NCBI GenBank assembly: GCA_046541415.1
Contig: JBKHDI010000005.1
Coordinates: 1-64,000, forward strand
Direction: 5' to 3'
Source: CAZOVB01 sp046541415
GTDB lineage: Bacteria; Planctomycetota; Phycisphaerae; SM23-33
DNA: 64,000 nucleotides
In this document: one piece after another, positions 1 through 9,325 of the stretch
How the letters are laid out: the number at the start of each line of letters is the position of its first letter
Position numbering within the stretch: the first letter of the stretch is position 1
The notes under the pieces: generated by a model
The model's database searches: none
What the model was told of the DNA's origin: nothing
The model's input: only the letters and a program-made list of their open reading frames with translations
Made by a program: the position numbers and the translations under genes

Positions 1-2262
1 CTACAGCGCCATGATCGCGTGCATTTCGCCCTGCATGCGGATGAGCTTGGCGTAGACGCCGTCCTGCCTGGCCGTCAGATCTTCGTGGCTGCCCTGCTCG
101 ACGAGGTCTCCCTCTTCGAGGATGACCAGGCGATCGGCCTTGCGGAGCGTGCTGAGCCGGTGGGCAATGGCGATGGTCGTGCGGGATTCGATCAGGCGGT
201 CCAGGGCCTCCTGGATTAACGCCTCGGTCTCGGTGTCGACGCTGCTGGTCGCCTCGTCGAGGATGAGAATCTGCGGGTTGTTCAGGATCGCCCGGGCGAT
301 GGAAATCCGCTGCCTCTCGCCGCCCGACAAGCTCTGGCCCCGCTCGCCGACCAGCGTGTCGTACCCATCGGGGAAGCCCAGGATGAACTCGTGGGCATTG
401 GCGGCCCGGGCGGCGGTGAGAATCTGGTCGACCGACGCCCCGGAATTACCATAAGCAATGTTCTCTGCCACCGTGCCGTGAAAGAGGAAGGGCTCCTGGA
501 GGACGACGCCGATCTTCTGTCGCAGCTGCTCGACCGCGAAATGTCGCACGTCCACGCCGTCGATGAGAATTCGCCCTTCCAGCGGGTCGTAGAAGCGGCA
601 GATCAGGTTGATCAGCGTCGTCTTGCCGCCGCCGGACGGACCGGCCAGGCCGATCATCTCCCCGGGCTTGATCTCCAGGTCGATGTTCTTGAGCACCTTC
701 CGCACGCCGTCGTAGCTGAAGCTGACATTCTCGAGCTTGATCCCGCCGATGAGCTTGTCGGGGTTGTGGGCGTCGGCGCGAGAATAAATGTTCGGCTGGG
801 TGTCGAGAATCTCGAAGATCCGCTGGGCGCTGGTCGCGGCGCGGTTGAGCATCTCGTCCATGTGGGCGACCATGTGGATGGGCCTCATGAACATCGCCAG
901 GTACTGCGTGAAGGCGATCAGGTATCCGACGGTCAGGTCGGTGTGGATGACCCAGTAGCCGCCCAGCAGCCAGATGATCAGCATCGAAAGCTGGCTGCAG
1001 AACATCATCGCCGGGCCGAACGTCGAGAAGTTGGTGATGTACTTCATCTCCTCTTCGCAGACGGCCGCGTTCTGCGCTCCGAAACGGTCGACTTCCCGCT
1101 GTTCCTGGCTGAAGGCCTTGATCACGCGCACGCCGGGCAGGGCGTCGCCGACGACGGCAGTCATGGCCGCCCACTTGTGCCACATCCGCCGGAAGATCCG
1201 GTGCATCGACTTGTGGAAGACGACCATCAGGATAAGCATGACGGGCATGGGCAGCAGGGCGAACAGCGCCAGCTTCCAGTGCATCATGAACAGCGCCACG
1301 CCCACGCCGACAATCGTCAGCGTGCTGACGACCAGCTCCATCATCGATCGCGAGACGAAGCGCCAGATGCGGTCGGAGTCGGTGGTTACGCGTGTGACCA
1401 GCGAGCCGGTCTGCTTTTTGGCAAAGAAGCTCAGCGAGAGCTTGTGCAGGTGAGCATAGACGGTGTTGCGGATGTCGCGGCTGACCTTCGTGCCCAGCCG
1501 GAAGACCAGGCGGTACTGCAGCGACTGGCCGATGACGGTGGTCACGACCACCCCTGCCATCAGGCCCACGTACATCGCCACCAGGCCGAAGTCCCCCCCG
1601 CGTATGCCATCGTCGATCATCGGCTGGGTCAGACGCGGCATGATCAGCCCCAGCACAGCGAGCACCACCGCCAGGGCACACCCAACCACAGCCCGGGTCT
1701 TGTAGGGCTTGATGAAATCCAGCAGGCGCCAGAGGATCTTCCGGCGCGATCTGCAGGTCGGGCAGTCGTCGGTCCAGGCAGGGATCACCTGTCCGCACTC
1801 GTCGCAGCGCAGACGCTTCTCGTCCGTCTCCAGCGGGAAGTCGCCGTCGATCTCGCGTGGCTCCTGTCCGTCGAGCATCCGCTCGATCTGCCGCTCCAGA
1901 TGGGCGACCGCCCGGGCGTTGCGCAGCGTGTAGCGATACTCCGCCACGAGCTTCTCGCCCGAGAGCAGGCGCAGCAGCGACATGCCGATACCCTCGACGA
2001 TTTCCGAATCGCTCAGATCGTCGATCCGGTGGTAGTGGTTGTCCCAGCCGTCGGAATCTGACTGGAAATGGCCGAGCTTCTCGCGGGTCAGCACGAGGTA
2101 GGCGTCGGTGTATCGCCCGTGAGCGTCGACGTCCACGCGGGCCGCGGCCAGTACGTCGTCCAGTTCGTCGCGCAGGCGGTCGCGCAGATCGTCCGGAAGC
2201 AGGTCGAGGGGGTCTTCGCGGCGGGCTGCAGGGTCCGAGGCGGGCAAATTCTGCTGAATCAT
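1..2262 (-). CDS. ABC exporter (fused permease and ATPase) with N-terminal zinc-ribbon domain
   Basis: Inner-membrane ABC exporter of 753 residues, complete: ATG at 2262 behind a GGAGAA ribosome site, stop at 1-3. Residues 1-150 form an extra soluble domain, followed by a four-cysteine zinc ribbon (C153, C156, C167, C170). Six-helix ABC membrane domain covers about 185-480. The ATPase follows: Walker A GPSGGGKTT (541-549), signature LSGGER (645-650), Walker B ILILDE (665-670) and the H-loop histidine near 701. Family knowledge: exporters with such an added N-terminal part are associated with DUF1854 proteins; a DUF1854 gene lies at 24504-25046 rather than next door. Substrate cannot be told from sequence. 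A good -10 box (TATACT, reverse strand of 2290-2295) precedes it, without a convincing -35. Confidence 0.93.
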   Translation of the reverse strand: MIQQNLPASDPAARREDPLDLLPDDLRDRLRDELDDVLAAARVDVDAHGRYTDAYLVLTREKLGHFQSDSDGWDNHYHRIDDLSDSEIVEGIGMSLLRLLSGEKLVAEYRYTLRNARAVAHLERQIERMLDGQEPREIDGDFPLETDEKRLRCDECGQVIPAWTDDCPTCRSRRKILWRLLDFIKPYKTRAVVGCALAVVLAVLGLIMPRLTQPMIDDGIRGGDFGLVAMYVGLMAGVVVTTVIGQSLQYRLVFRLGTKVSRDIRNTVYAHLHKLSLSFFAKKQTGSLVTRVTTDSDRIWRFVSRSMMELVVSTLTIVGVGVALFMMHWKLALFALLPMPVMLILMVVFHKSMHRIFRRMWHKWAAMTAVVGDALPGVRVIKAFSQEQREVDRFGAQNAAVCEEEMKYITNFSTFGPAMMFCSQLSMLIIWLLGGYWVIHTDLTVGYLIAFTQYLAMFMRPIHMVAHMDEMLNRAATSAQRIFEILDTQPNIYSRADAHNPDKLIGGIKLENVSFSYDGVRKVLKNIDLEIKPGEMIGLAGPSGGGKTTLINLICRFYDPLEGRILIDGVDVRHFAVEQLRQKIGVVLQEPFLFHGTVAENIAYGNSGASVDQILTAARAANAHEFILGFPDGYDTLVGERGQSLSGGERQRISIARAILNNPQILILDEATSSVDTETEALIQEALDRLIESRTTIAIAHRLSTLRKADRLVILEEGDLVEQGSHEDLTARQDGVYAKLIRMQGEMHAIMAL

Positions 2263-2390
2263 GGGTTCTCCGTTTCGTCCCGAGACCGTAGTATAGCTTT
2301 TCTTATCGGGCAGGAAAACAACGACGCCGCCTGCGACAGAAATTCCGGTGGGGCCTGTTCCACATTCCGGGCCATTCAGGAGCCAGATAG

Positions 2391-5297
2391 ATGAAGTACA
2401 TTGAGATGGATCAGTTGCGAAGCCGCTTGGAGGCTGCCTCGGCCCGCAGGGCGCACCTGCTAAGCCGCGCCCTGGGACAGCTGGAGTTCGCCAAGGGTCT
2501 GGACCAACTGCACCCGGACCAGGCCGGGACGATCGACCAGGCCGTCGCCGCTGCCGGCGGGCTGCTGGCTCCGGCCGTCGAGGCAGGCAGCGACCAGGCC
2601 CTGGCCGATGCGCTGGGCGCAGCGGAGACCACTCTCTGCCAGGCGGGCCTGGACGAACTGGCCAAAAGTTACACCATGCACTGCGTCGGCCACGCCCACA
2701 TCGACATGGACTGGCAGTGGGGCTGGGCCGAGACGGTCGCGGTGACCGTCGACACCTTCACCACCGCCCTGGCGCTGATGGAGGAGTTCGACGACTTCTG
2801 CCTCTCCCAGTCGCAGGCGTCGGTCTACCGGATCATCGAACTGCACGCCCCGGACCTGCTGGAGGCCATCCGCCGGCGCGTCGCCGAAGGACGCTGGGAC
2901 GTGACCGCCGCACACTGGGTCGAAGGCGACAAGAACCTCGCCTCGGGAGAATCCCTGGCCCGCCACCTGCTCTACACCCGCCGCTACCTGCAGGACCTGC
3001 TGGGCGTCGAGCCGACCGACCAGCCGCTGGACTGGGAGCCGGACACCTTCGGCCACGCCTCGACGATCCCGATGATCAACGCCGCCGGCGGGGTCAAGCA
3101 CTACTACTTCTGTCGCGGCGGGCTGCCGAAAAAGCCCCCCGTCTTCCACTGGGAGGCGCCCGACGGATCACGCATCCTAGCCGCCCGCGAAACCACGTGG
3201 TACAACGACCGGCTGGGACACCACAACATCCAGGGCCTGCTTCGCTTCGCCGGGCAGACGAAGCTGCGTGACTGGATGTGCGTCTACGGCGTGGGCGACC
3301 ACGGCGGCGGGCCGACCCGGCGGGACATGCTCCTGGCCCGCGACATGGACACCTGGCCGATCTACCCGAACGTGAAGTTCTCCACGACACGCCCGTTCTT
3401 CGCCGCCCTGGAAGCCCAGGCCCACCGCTGGCCCGTCGTCCGGGACGAGCTGAACTATGAATTCACCGGCTGCTACACCTCGCAGTCGCGGATCAAGTGG
3501 GCCAACCGCAAGGCCGAGTGCGAACTGGAGATGACCGACGCCGCCGCGGCGACCGCGCGGATCGCCGCGGGTCGGAACGTCGAGGCCGACAAGCTCCAGG
3601 CCGCCTGGCGCGACACGCTGCTGGGCCACTTCCACGACATCCTGCCCGGCTCGGGCGTCCGCGAGACGCGCGAGGAACACATGGGCCGATTCGCGGCCAC
3701 GCTGGCGACGACCAACGCGATCCGCACCTCCGCCTTGCGCCAGCTGGCCCGACAGATCGATACGCAGTTCGCCGCCGAGAAGGCCCTGCCGATTTCCCTG
3801 CCGCCCGAGGCCTCGGCCCTCAGCCAGGGCGCAGGCGTCGGACGCAATGCCGCCGCGGGCGTCAGCCAGGCCGGCCATGTCCCCGCCGGGCCCCGGGCGT
3901 TCGTGGTCTTCAACCCCACCGCCTTCCAGCGTCGCGAGGTGGTCACCCTCAGCGTCTGGGACGACGGCACGGGACAGCTGAACAACAGTCGCTTCGCCGC
4001 CATCGACGCCACCGGCAGCAAGACCGAAGCCCAGGAGCTGGGCCGAGGCCACTACTGGGGCCACGATTATATCGACCTGGCCGTGCCGGTCACCCTGCCG
4101 GCCAGCGGCTTTGCCGCCCTGGCCGTGGTGACCGACGGGCGGATCAGCAAACCGCTGGGCGAGCAGTACCCGCCCTACCCGCGGGATGAAGCCTCGCCCG
4201 AACCGGGCGTGCGTGTGGACAAGGAAGCGGCCGTGCTGGAAAACGAGCACCTCCGCGTGGAGCTCGATACGGCCCGGGCGGCGATTGTGTCGCTTGTCGA
4301 CAAGGAATCGGGGCTCGACCTGGCCTGCAATGACGATCCGATGGGTCGGATCGAGTGGGTTGTCGAACGCCCCGGCAGCATGACCAGTTGGCGGCTGCAG
4401 GACCTGATCTCGATCGACGAGAACCTCCGGGCCCGCAAGGCAAGCTGGACCGCCGCAGGCCCCCACCTGGGCGAAGTGCGGTTCGAGTTGCAGACCCCGG
4501 GCGCATCGAGCGTCGAGGTGCGGCTGGCCCTGGCTGCCGGCGAAAAGCACGTGCGCCTGTCGGTCCATACGCGCTGGGTCGAGCTGGGCGGGCCGCAGGC
4601 GGGCATGCCCGGCATCCGCCTGGCCCTGCCGACCAGCCTGTCCGACACGACGGGACGCTACGAAGTGCCGTTCGGCTACATCGACCGCGACGCGGCGGGC
4701 GACCAGGAGGTCCCTTCGCTGCGGTTCGCGCAGGTAACGGGCAACCACGGGCGAGACAACATCGCCTCGCTGCTGGTGGCCAACGACTGCAAGTACGGCC
4801 ATCGGCTCGACGGCGGAACGCTGCGGATCAACCTGATCCGTTCGAGCTACGACCCGGACCCGCTGCCGGAGATCGGCGACAGCGAGATGTACTTTACTCT
4901 CCAGCCGGTCGGCGGGCAGCTGGAACCGTGGCAGGCCGTCGCGGCCGGGATGAACCTCAACCTGCCCCTGCAGGTGGTCTCGACCGACGTGCATGCCGGC
5001 GCGCTGCCCAGCCAGGACAGCTGGCTGCGCGTCGAGCCGGAGGAGGTGGTCCTGGCCGCGACGAAGTGGGCCGAGGACGGCGACGGGCTGATCCTCCGCC
5101 TCCAGTCGACCGAACAGGCCGAGCTTACTGCGAAGATCGATCTGATCGCCCTGGGCGGGAAGTTGAAATCCGCTTCCGCCTGCGACCTGCTGGAGAGGCC
5201 CGATCCGACCACGCCGGTGGAGTGGGACGGGCGGACGGTCCGCGTTTCGCTTCGGCCCCTGCAGCTGGCGAGTGTGCGACTGCGGCTGGCCGATTGA
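2391..5297 (+). CDS. Alpha-mannosidase, glycoside hydrolase family 38
   Basis: Retaining alpha-mannosidase acting on mannose-containing oligosaccharides; 968 residues, no signal peptide, so probably cytoplasmic. The zinc-binding motif HAHIDMDW is at 101-108, the nucleophile aspartate lies in PDTFGH (D218), and the second zinc histidine motif GHFHD is at 412-416. The C-terminal half is the beta-rich domain usual in GH38. ATG at 2391 has AGGAG at 2378-2382; a second in-frame ATG five codons later is less well placed. The gene is divergent from the ABC exporter and is followed 76 bp on by fhs. The exact linkage cleaved is not predictable. Confidence 0.93.
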   Translation: MKYIEMDQLRSRLEAASARRAHLLSRALGQLEFAKGLDQLHPDQAGTIDQAVAAAGGLLAPAVEAGSDQALADALGAAETTLCQAGLDELAKSYTMHCVGHAHIDMDWQWGWAETVAVTVDTFTTALALMEEFDDFCLSQSQASVYRIIELHAPDLLEAIRRRVAEGRWDVTAAHWVEGDKNLASGESLARHLLYTRRYLQDLLGVEPTDQPLDWEPDTFGHASTIPMINAAGGVKHYYFCRGGLPKKPPVFHWEAPDGSRILAARETTWYNDRLGHHNIQGLLRFAGQTKLRDWMCVYGVGDHGGGPTRRDMLLARDMDTWPIYPNVKFSTTRPFFAALEAQAHRWPVVRDELNYEFTGCYTSQSRIKWANRKAECELEMTDAAAATARIAAGRNVEADKLQAAWRDTLLGHFHDILPGSGVRETREEHMGRFAATLATTNAIRTSALRQLARQIDTQFAAEKALPISLPPEASALSQGAGVGRNAAAGVSQAGHVPAGPRAFVVFNPTAFQRREVVTLSVWDDGTGQLNNSRFAAIDATGSKTEAQELGRGHYWGHDYIDLAVPVTLPASGFAALAVVTDGRISKPLGEQYPPYPRDEASPEPGVRVDKEAAVLENEHLRVELDTARAAIVSLVDKESGLDLACNDDPMGRIEWVVERPGSMTSWRLQDLISIDENLRARKASWTAAGPHLGEVRFELQTPGASSVEVRLALAAGEKHVRLSVHTRWVELGGPQAGMPGIRLALPTSLSDTTGRYEVPFGYIDRDAAGDQEVPSLRFAQVTGNHGRDNIASLLVANDCKYGHRLDGGTLRINLIRSSYDPDPLPEIGDSEMYFTLQPVGGQLEPWQAVAAGMNLNLPLQVVSTDVHAGALPSQDSWLRVEPEEVVLAATKWAEDGDGLILRLQSTEQAELTAKIDLIALGGKLKSASACDLLERPDPTTPVEWDGRTVRVSLRPLQLASVRLRLAD

Positions 5298-5373
5298 GCG
5301 ACAAAACCCCGCTACGGCGCGATCCGATGGATAGACTGTCGTTCCGCACCGCCACAGCAGACGAAGGCAGGAC

Positions 5374-7116
5374 ATGAGAAACATCCCCTCTGACATCGAG
5401 ATCTCACGGGCCAAGCAACCAGCCGCGATTACCGACATCGCAGCGGCGGCGGGCATCCAGCCGGACGAGCTGGAGCCCTTCGGCGAGGTGACCGCCAAGG
5501 TCCGTCTATCTGTTCTGGACCGCCTTGCCGGGGCCGGAGACGGCAAGTACATCGACGTAACCGGCATTACGCCGACGGCGCTGGGCGAGGGCAAGACGAC
5601 GACGTCGATCGGCCTGACACAGGGCCTGGGCCTGCTGGGCCACAAGGCAGCCGCCTGCCTGCGCCAGCCGTCGATGGGCCCGACGTTCGGGATCAAGGGC
5701 GGGGCCGCCGGTGGCGGATACTCCCAGGTGATCCCCATGGAGGAGTTCAACCTGCACCTGACCGGCGACATCCACGCCGTCAGCGTGGCCAACAACCTCC
5801 TGGCCGCGGCGATCGACGCGCGAATCCTCCACGAGGACCAGCTCTCCGATGCGCGGATGGAGGAGATGGGCCTGCGGCGGCTGAACATCGACCCGTATTC
5901 GATCACCTGGCGACGGGTGGTGGACGTCAACGATCGGGCGCTGCGGAATATCGTGATCGGCATGGGAGAGAAGACCGACGGCCGGGCGCGACAGACCGGC
6001 TTCGACATCTCCGTTGCCAGCGAACTGATGGCCATCCTCGCCCTGGCCGAGAGCCCCGAGGACCTGCGCGAGCGAGTCGGGCGGATCGTCTTCGGCTTCG
6101 ACAAGAACGGCGATGCCCTGACGGCCGAAGACCTCGGCTGTGCCGGCGCGATCGCCGTTTTGATGAAGGACGCGATCAAGCCCAACCTCATGCAGACGCT
6201 CGAGGGCCAGCCCGTGTTCATCCACGCCGGCCCGTTTGCGAATATCGCCCACGGCAACAGTTCGATCCTGGCTGACAAGATCGCCCTGAAGCTCTCGGAC
6301 TACGTAGTGACCGAGTCGGGCTTCGGTAGCGATATCGGGATGGAGAAGTTCTTCGATATCAAGTGTCGCGCCTCTGGGCTCGTGCCGGATTGCGTGGTCA
6401 TCGTCGCGACGATCCGGGCGTTGAAGATGCACGGCGGCGGGCCGACTGTCACGCCAGGCCGGCCCCTGCACGAGGCCTACACGCAGGAGAATCTGGCCCT
6501 GCTGGGCATGGGCGTGACCAACCTGCAGCGACACATCCAGATCGCAAAGATGTTCGGCGTGCCGGTGGTCGTGGCGATCAACCGTCACCCCACCGACTCC
6601 GACGCGGAGATGCGCCTGGTCCGCCAGGCAGCCGAAACTGCCGGCGCCTTCGCCGCCTGCGTCGCCGACCACTGGGCCAAGGGCGGGCAGGGCGCGGTGG
6701 AACTGGCCGAGGCCGTCGTCGCCGCCTGTCAGCAGCCCAAGGACTTCAAGTTCCTCTACCCGCTGGACATGCCCCTGCGCGACAAGATCGAGACCATCGC
6801 CCGCAAGGTCTACCTCGCCCGCGGGGTGATCTACGAAACCCAGGCCGACAGGCAGATCGATTTCTACGAGCGGGCCGGCCTGGACAACCTGCCGATCTGC
6901 ATGGCCAAGACACACCTGTCGCTCTCGCACGACCCGACCAGCAAGGGCGTGCCGACCGATTTTACCATCCCCGTCCGCGAGGTCCGCGCTTCTGTGGGTG
7001 CCGGCTTCCTCTATCCGCTGCTGGGCACGGTCCGGACCATGCCCGGCCTGCCGAGCAAACCGGCCTTCATGGATATCGACCTCGACGAAGACGGACAGGT
7101 CCGCGGGATCTTCTGA
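5374..7116 (+). CDS. fhs: Formate-tetrahydrofolate ligase
   Basis: ATP-dependent ligation of formate to tetrahydrofolate, giving 10-formyl-THF for purine synthesis, one-carbon metabolism or the methyl branch of the Wood-Ljungdahl route; cytoplasmic. It is 580 residues, slightly longer than the usual about 555. The family P-loop TPTALGEGKTTT sits at 66-77 and is followed by the conserved glycine-rich stretch around residues 100-120. ATG at 5374 follows GGCAGGAC. The stop lies 18 bp from the convergent stop of the CcsA-like gene. No other acetogenesis genes are seen in the window, so a purely biosynthetic role is equally possible. Confidence 0.96.
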   Translation: MRNIPSDIEISRAKQPAAITDIAAAAGIQPDELEPFGEVTAKVRLSVLDRLAGAGDGKYIDVTGITPTALGEGKTTTSIGLTQGLGLLGHKAAACLRQPSMGPTFGIKGGAAGGGYSQVIPMEEFNLHLTGDIHAVSVANNLLAAAIDARILHEDQLSDARMEEMGLRRLNIDPYSITWRRVVDVNDRALRNIVIGMGEKTDGRARQTGFDISVASELMAILALAESPEDLRERVGRIVFGFDKNGDALTAEDLGCAGAIAVLMKDAIKPNLMQTLEGQPVFIHAGPFANIAHGNSSILADKIALKLSDYVVTESGFGSDIGMEKFFDIKCRASGLVPDCVVIVATIRALKMHGGGPTVTPGRPLHEAYTQENLALLGMGVTNLQRHIQIAKMFGVPVVVAINRHPTDSDAEMRLVRQAAETAGAFAACVADHWAKGGQGAVELAEAVVAACQQPKDFKFLYPLDMPLRDKIETIARKVYLARGVIYETQADRQIDFYERAGLDNLPICMAKTHLSLSHDPTSKGVPTDFTIPVREVRASVGAGFLYPLLGTVRTMPGLPSKPAFMDIDLDEDGQVRGIF

Positions 7117-7134
7117 CCCGAGGTCGGCGAGAAC

Positions 7135-7929
7135 TCAGTCCGCGTAGCTGTGCCACCCCCGCAGCGCCGGCAGGAGCGTTACGGCCAGGAGCGTTACGAC
7201 AATCGCTGCCAGCCCCAGCACGGCCAGGGCCGCCTGGAACTTCCGCCCCCGGCGCCCCAGCCGATACCGCAGGTGGAAATAGCCCACGTACACCAGCCAG
7301 CTGACCAGCGACCAGAGCTCCTTGGGATCCCAGTGCCAGAAATCCCCGATCGCCAGCTTCGCCCACCAGCTGCCCAGGACAAGCCCCAGCGTCAGCAGCG
7401 GAAAGCCCAGGCAGATCATCCGATACGTCGCCCGGTCGTAATCGACCAGCCCCGGCAGAACAGGTCGACCGAGGATCTCCCCCACCGCCAGAATCGCCGC
7501 CTTGGCCATCGCCACGTACGCAGCCATGTAGGCCATCACGTGCGGGACGAACAGGCCCGACTGCAGCGCGGGAGGCAGCTTCTGGGGCGCTTCGGCAAAC
7601 CTCGCGACAAACCCCGCCGGGAAGAGAATCGCCGCGCCCAGCAGCATGTCCGCCCAGGACGCGGGGGTCTTGAGTCCCCACCGACCCAGGGCCGACAGCA
7701 GCGGCAGGACCATGCCCAGCGTCAGGAATACCTCGAACATCGTCTGGGCGGGGAAGTGGTCGGCGTGGGCCCAGCGGTACAGCCACGAAGTCGACGCGCA
7801 GAGGAAACCCGCTGCGGCAACGACCCAGCCGACGCGCCGGAACTTCAGCAGCATCGCCAGACCCGCCACGACGTAGAGCACCATCGTCGCGTAGATCATC
7901 GCGCCCTGCAGCGTCAGTTTAAGCTCCAC
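7135..7929 (-). CDS. CcsA/ResC-like cytochrome c assembly protein (heme handling)
   Basis: Multispanning inner-membrane protein of the System II cytochrome c maturation pathway, which with ResB/Ccs1 moves heme outward and attaches it to apocytochrome c. The heme-binding tryptophan-rich motif is visible as GDFWHWDPKELWSLVSW in the C-terminal third. I place the start at GTG 7929 (protein begins VELKLTLQGAM, 264 aa, GGGGTGG upstream). The longer open frame running to 8382 reads through the ResB gene in another frame and is not coding. The start overlaps the ResB stop by 11 bp, so the pair should be translationally coupled. ATG at 7899 is an alternative start. Confidence 0.85.
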   Translation of the reverse strand: MELKLTLQGAMIYATMVLYVVAGLAMLLKFRRVGWVVAAAGFLCASTSWLYRWAHADHFPAQTMFEVFLTLGMVLPLLSALGRWGLKTPASWADMLLGAAILFPAGFVARFAEAPQKLPPALQSGLFVPHVMAYMAAYVAMAKAAILAVGEILGRPVLPGLVDYDRATYRMICLGFPLLTLGLVLGSWWAKLAIGDFWHWDPKELWSLVSWLVYVGYFHLRYRLGRRGRKFQAALAVLGLAAIVVTLLAVTLLPALRGWHSYAD

Positions 7930-9277
7930 CTGCCACCCCCTTGCCCTTGCGGGCCCGCAGGACGGGCACGAACCAGAGCTGCCAGAACGTCCCGAACAGC
8001 AATGCAACGAATCCCGACCGCACCGCCAGCCAACCGTTGTCGCTGACGACTGAGAGAATCGTGTACGTCCCCCGCTCGTCGCTGCCGTGGTCGACCTGGT
8101 AGAAGTGGTACCCGCCGTAGCCCAGCGGGTGATTGACCTCGATGGTCTTCTGGCTGCGAACTTCGCCATCGACCAGCACGGCCACGTCGGCCAGGTAATC
8201 CTTGACCATCCGCTGGCCCGGCAGGAGCACCAGCGAAATGCCTTGGGCCCCGGCGGGCAGGTCGTCGAATACAGCGGCCAGGGGCATCTCGCCGAAGCCG
8301 GCGTCATAGTCGGCGTCGATCCTGTACATCTGCGTCTGGCCCTGGTATTCGAGCTCGACGAAGATCGCCCCGGGCAGCTCATCCAACGGCACGGCCGGGG
8401 CGTAGTAGACCTCCAGCGGGTTCTCGCTTTCGGGGTCCTGACGGGCGCGACGCCTGGCCCAGAAGGTCACCGGATCGCCCTGCCCGAAATCGGCGCGGAT
8501 CTCGGCGGCCGGGTTGTACCGGCCTGGTGGGCCTTCGACGGCCTGGCCGTTCTCGATCCGGAAGTTCTCGAAGAGCTTGACGATCTCGAAGCTCGCCCCG
8601 AGTTGAGGCAGGTCGATCCCGGCTCCGACTTCTGCGGGGATTTTCCCGAGCACCTGCCCCGAATTTCGCAGCCGGATGACCACGCGCGGATCGATCCGCA
8701 TAGGGTGGACGTCCAGGTACTTGTCCACGCGAACGCGGACGCCCGTGCCCGGCAGGTCGATCCAGCGGCTGGGCGTCTCGGGCAGGTCGATCATCGAGGC
8801 CTGGATCTCATCGCCGGCCGCGGCCATGTTCATCGCCACGAGATCCCACGAGGGCGTATCGCGGTAACGCTCGATGGTAAAACTCCGCAGCCGGAGCGAA
8901 AAGTCCAGCCTGGCCGCCGTGGCCGGTTGGTCCGGCGACGAGGCCTCGACAGCCATGATGTTGCTGGCCTGTTGTTCGTAGATCCGCATCCATCCGCGGC
9001 GGGGCTTGGCACGGCCGGTGAGTCTCTCTGCCAGTTGGTGGCCTGTCGGGCTGGACCAGATCGATCCGGCCAAAATCAGCACAACTCCCGCGTGCATCGC
9101 CAGCAACCCGGGCCTGCGCCACAGGCGCGGGAATGCGATGAACCCGACGATGCCGACAACCGTCAGCAGCACCCAGAAGATCGCCAGCGGCCACGAGCGA
9201 AACAGCATCGCCGCCCGATCGGCGCCCAGGAAACTGGCCGCTGCAGACAGGACGATCACCATCGCGATCGCTGCCAA
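7919..9277 (-). CDS. ResB-like cytochrome c biogenesis protein
   Basis: Partner of the CcsA-like protein in System II cytochrome c maturation. Three membrane segments near the N-terminus and one near the C-terminus flank a large extracytoplasmic domain, the ResB arrangement, and the motif GYGGYHFYQVDHGSDE matches the conserved ResB region before the last helix. The given start is the TTG at 9277, but it lacks a ribosome site; the frame is open further upstream and adds KKLRNILIWLT, which would complete the first helix. A strong AGGAGG lies at 9320-9325 with no ATG, GTG or TTG at the right distance (GTC 9313 and CTG 9304 are in frame). The true N-terminus is therefore uncertain by about 12 residues. 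Confidence 0.8.
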   Translation of the reverse strand: MAAIAMVIVLSAAASFLGADRAAMLFRSWPLAIFWVLLTVVGIVGFIAFPRLWRRPGLLAMHAGVVLILAGSIWSSPTGHQLAERLTGRAKPRRGWMRIYEQQASNIMAVEASSPDQPATAARLDFSLRLRSFTIERYRDTPSWDLVAMNMAAAGDEIQASMIDLPETPSRWIDLPGTGVRVRVDKYLDVHPMRIDPRVVIRLRNSGQVLGKIPAEVGAGIDLPQLGASFEIVKLFENFRIENGQAVEGPPGRYNPAAEIRADFGQGDPVTFWARRRARQDPESENPLEVYYAPAVPLDELPGAIFVELEYQGQTQMYRIDADYDAGFGEMPLAAVFDDLPAGAQGISLVLLPGQRMVKDYLADVAVLVDGEVRSQKTIEVNHPLGYGGYHFYQVDHGSDERGTYTILSVVSDNGWLAVRSGFVALLFGTFWQLWFVPVLRARKGKGVAGGA

Positions 9278-9319
9278 TGTCAGCCAGATCAGGATGTTTC
9301 GCAGCTTTTTGACGTCGGG

Positions 9320-9325
9320 CCTCCT
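9320..9325 (-). promoter_or_regulatory. Strong ribosome binding site without a standard start codon
   Basis: AGGAGG on the minus strand, overlapping the rnfD stop codon (9324-9326). The ResB frame downstream offers GTC six bases away and CTG fifteen bases away but no ATG, GTG or TTG until 9277. It most likely serves the ResB-like gene with a non-standard start or a mis-sequenced codon. Confidence 0.5.

Noticed and set aside
3177..6278. 1,033-residue open frame antisense to the mannosidase and fhs genes
   Set aside because: Spans two unrelated real genes and their gap; composition typical of shadow frames.
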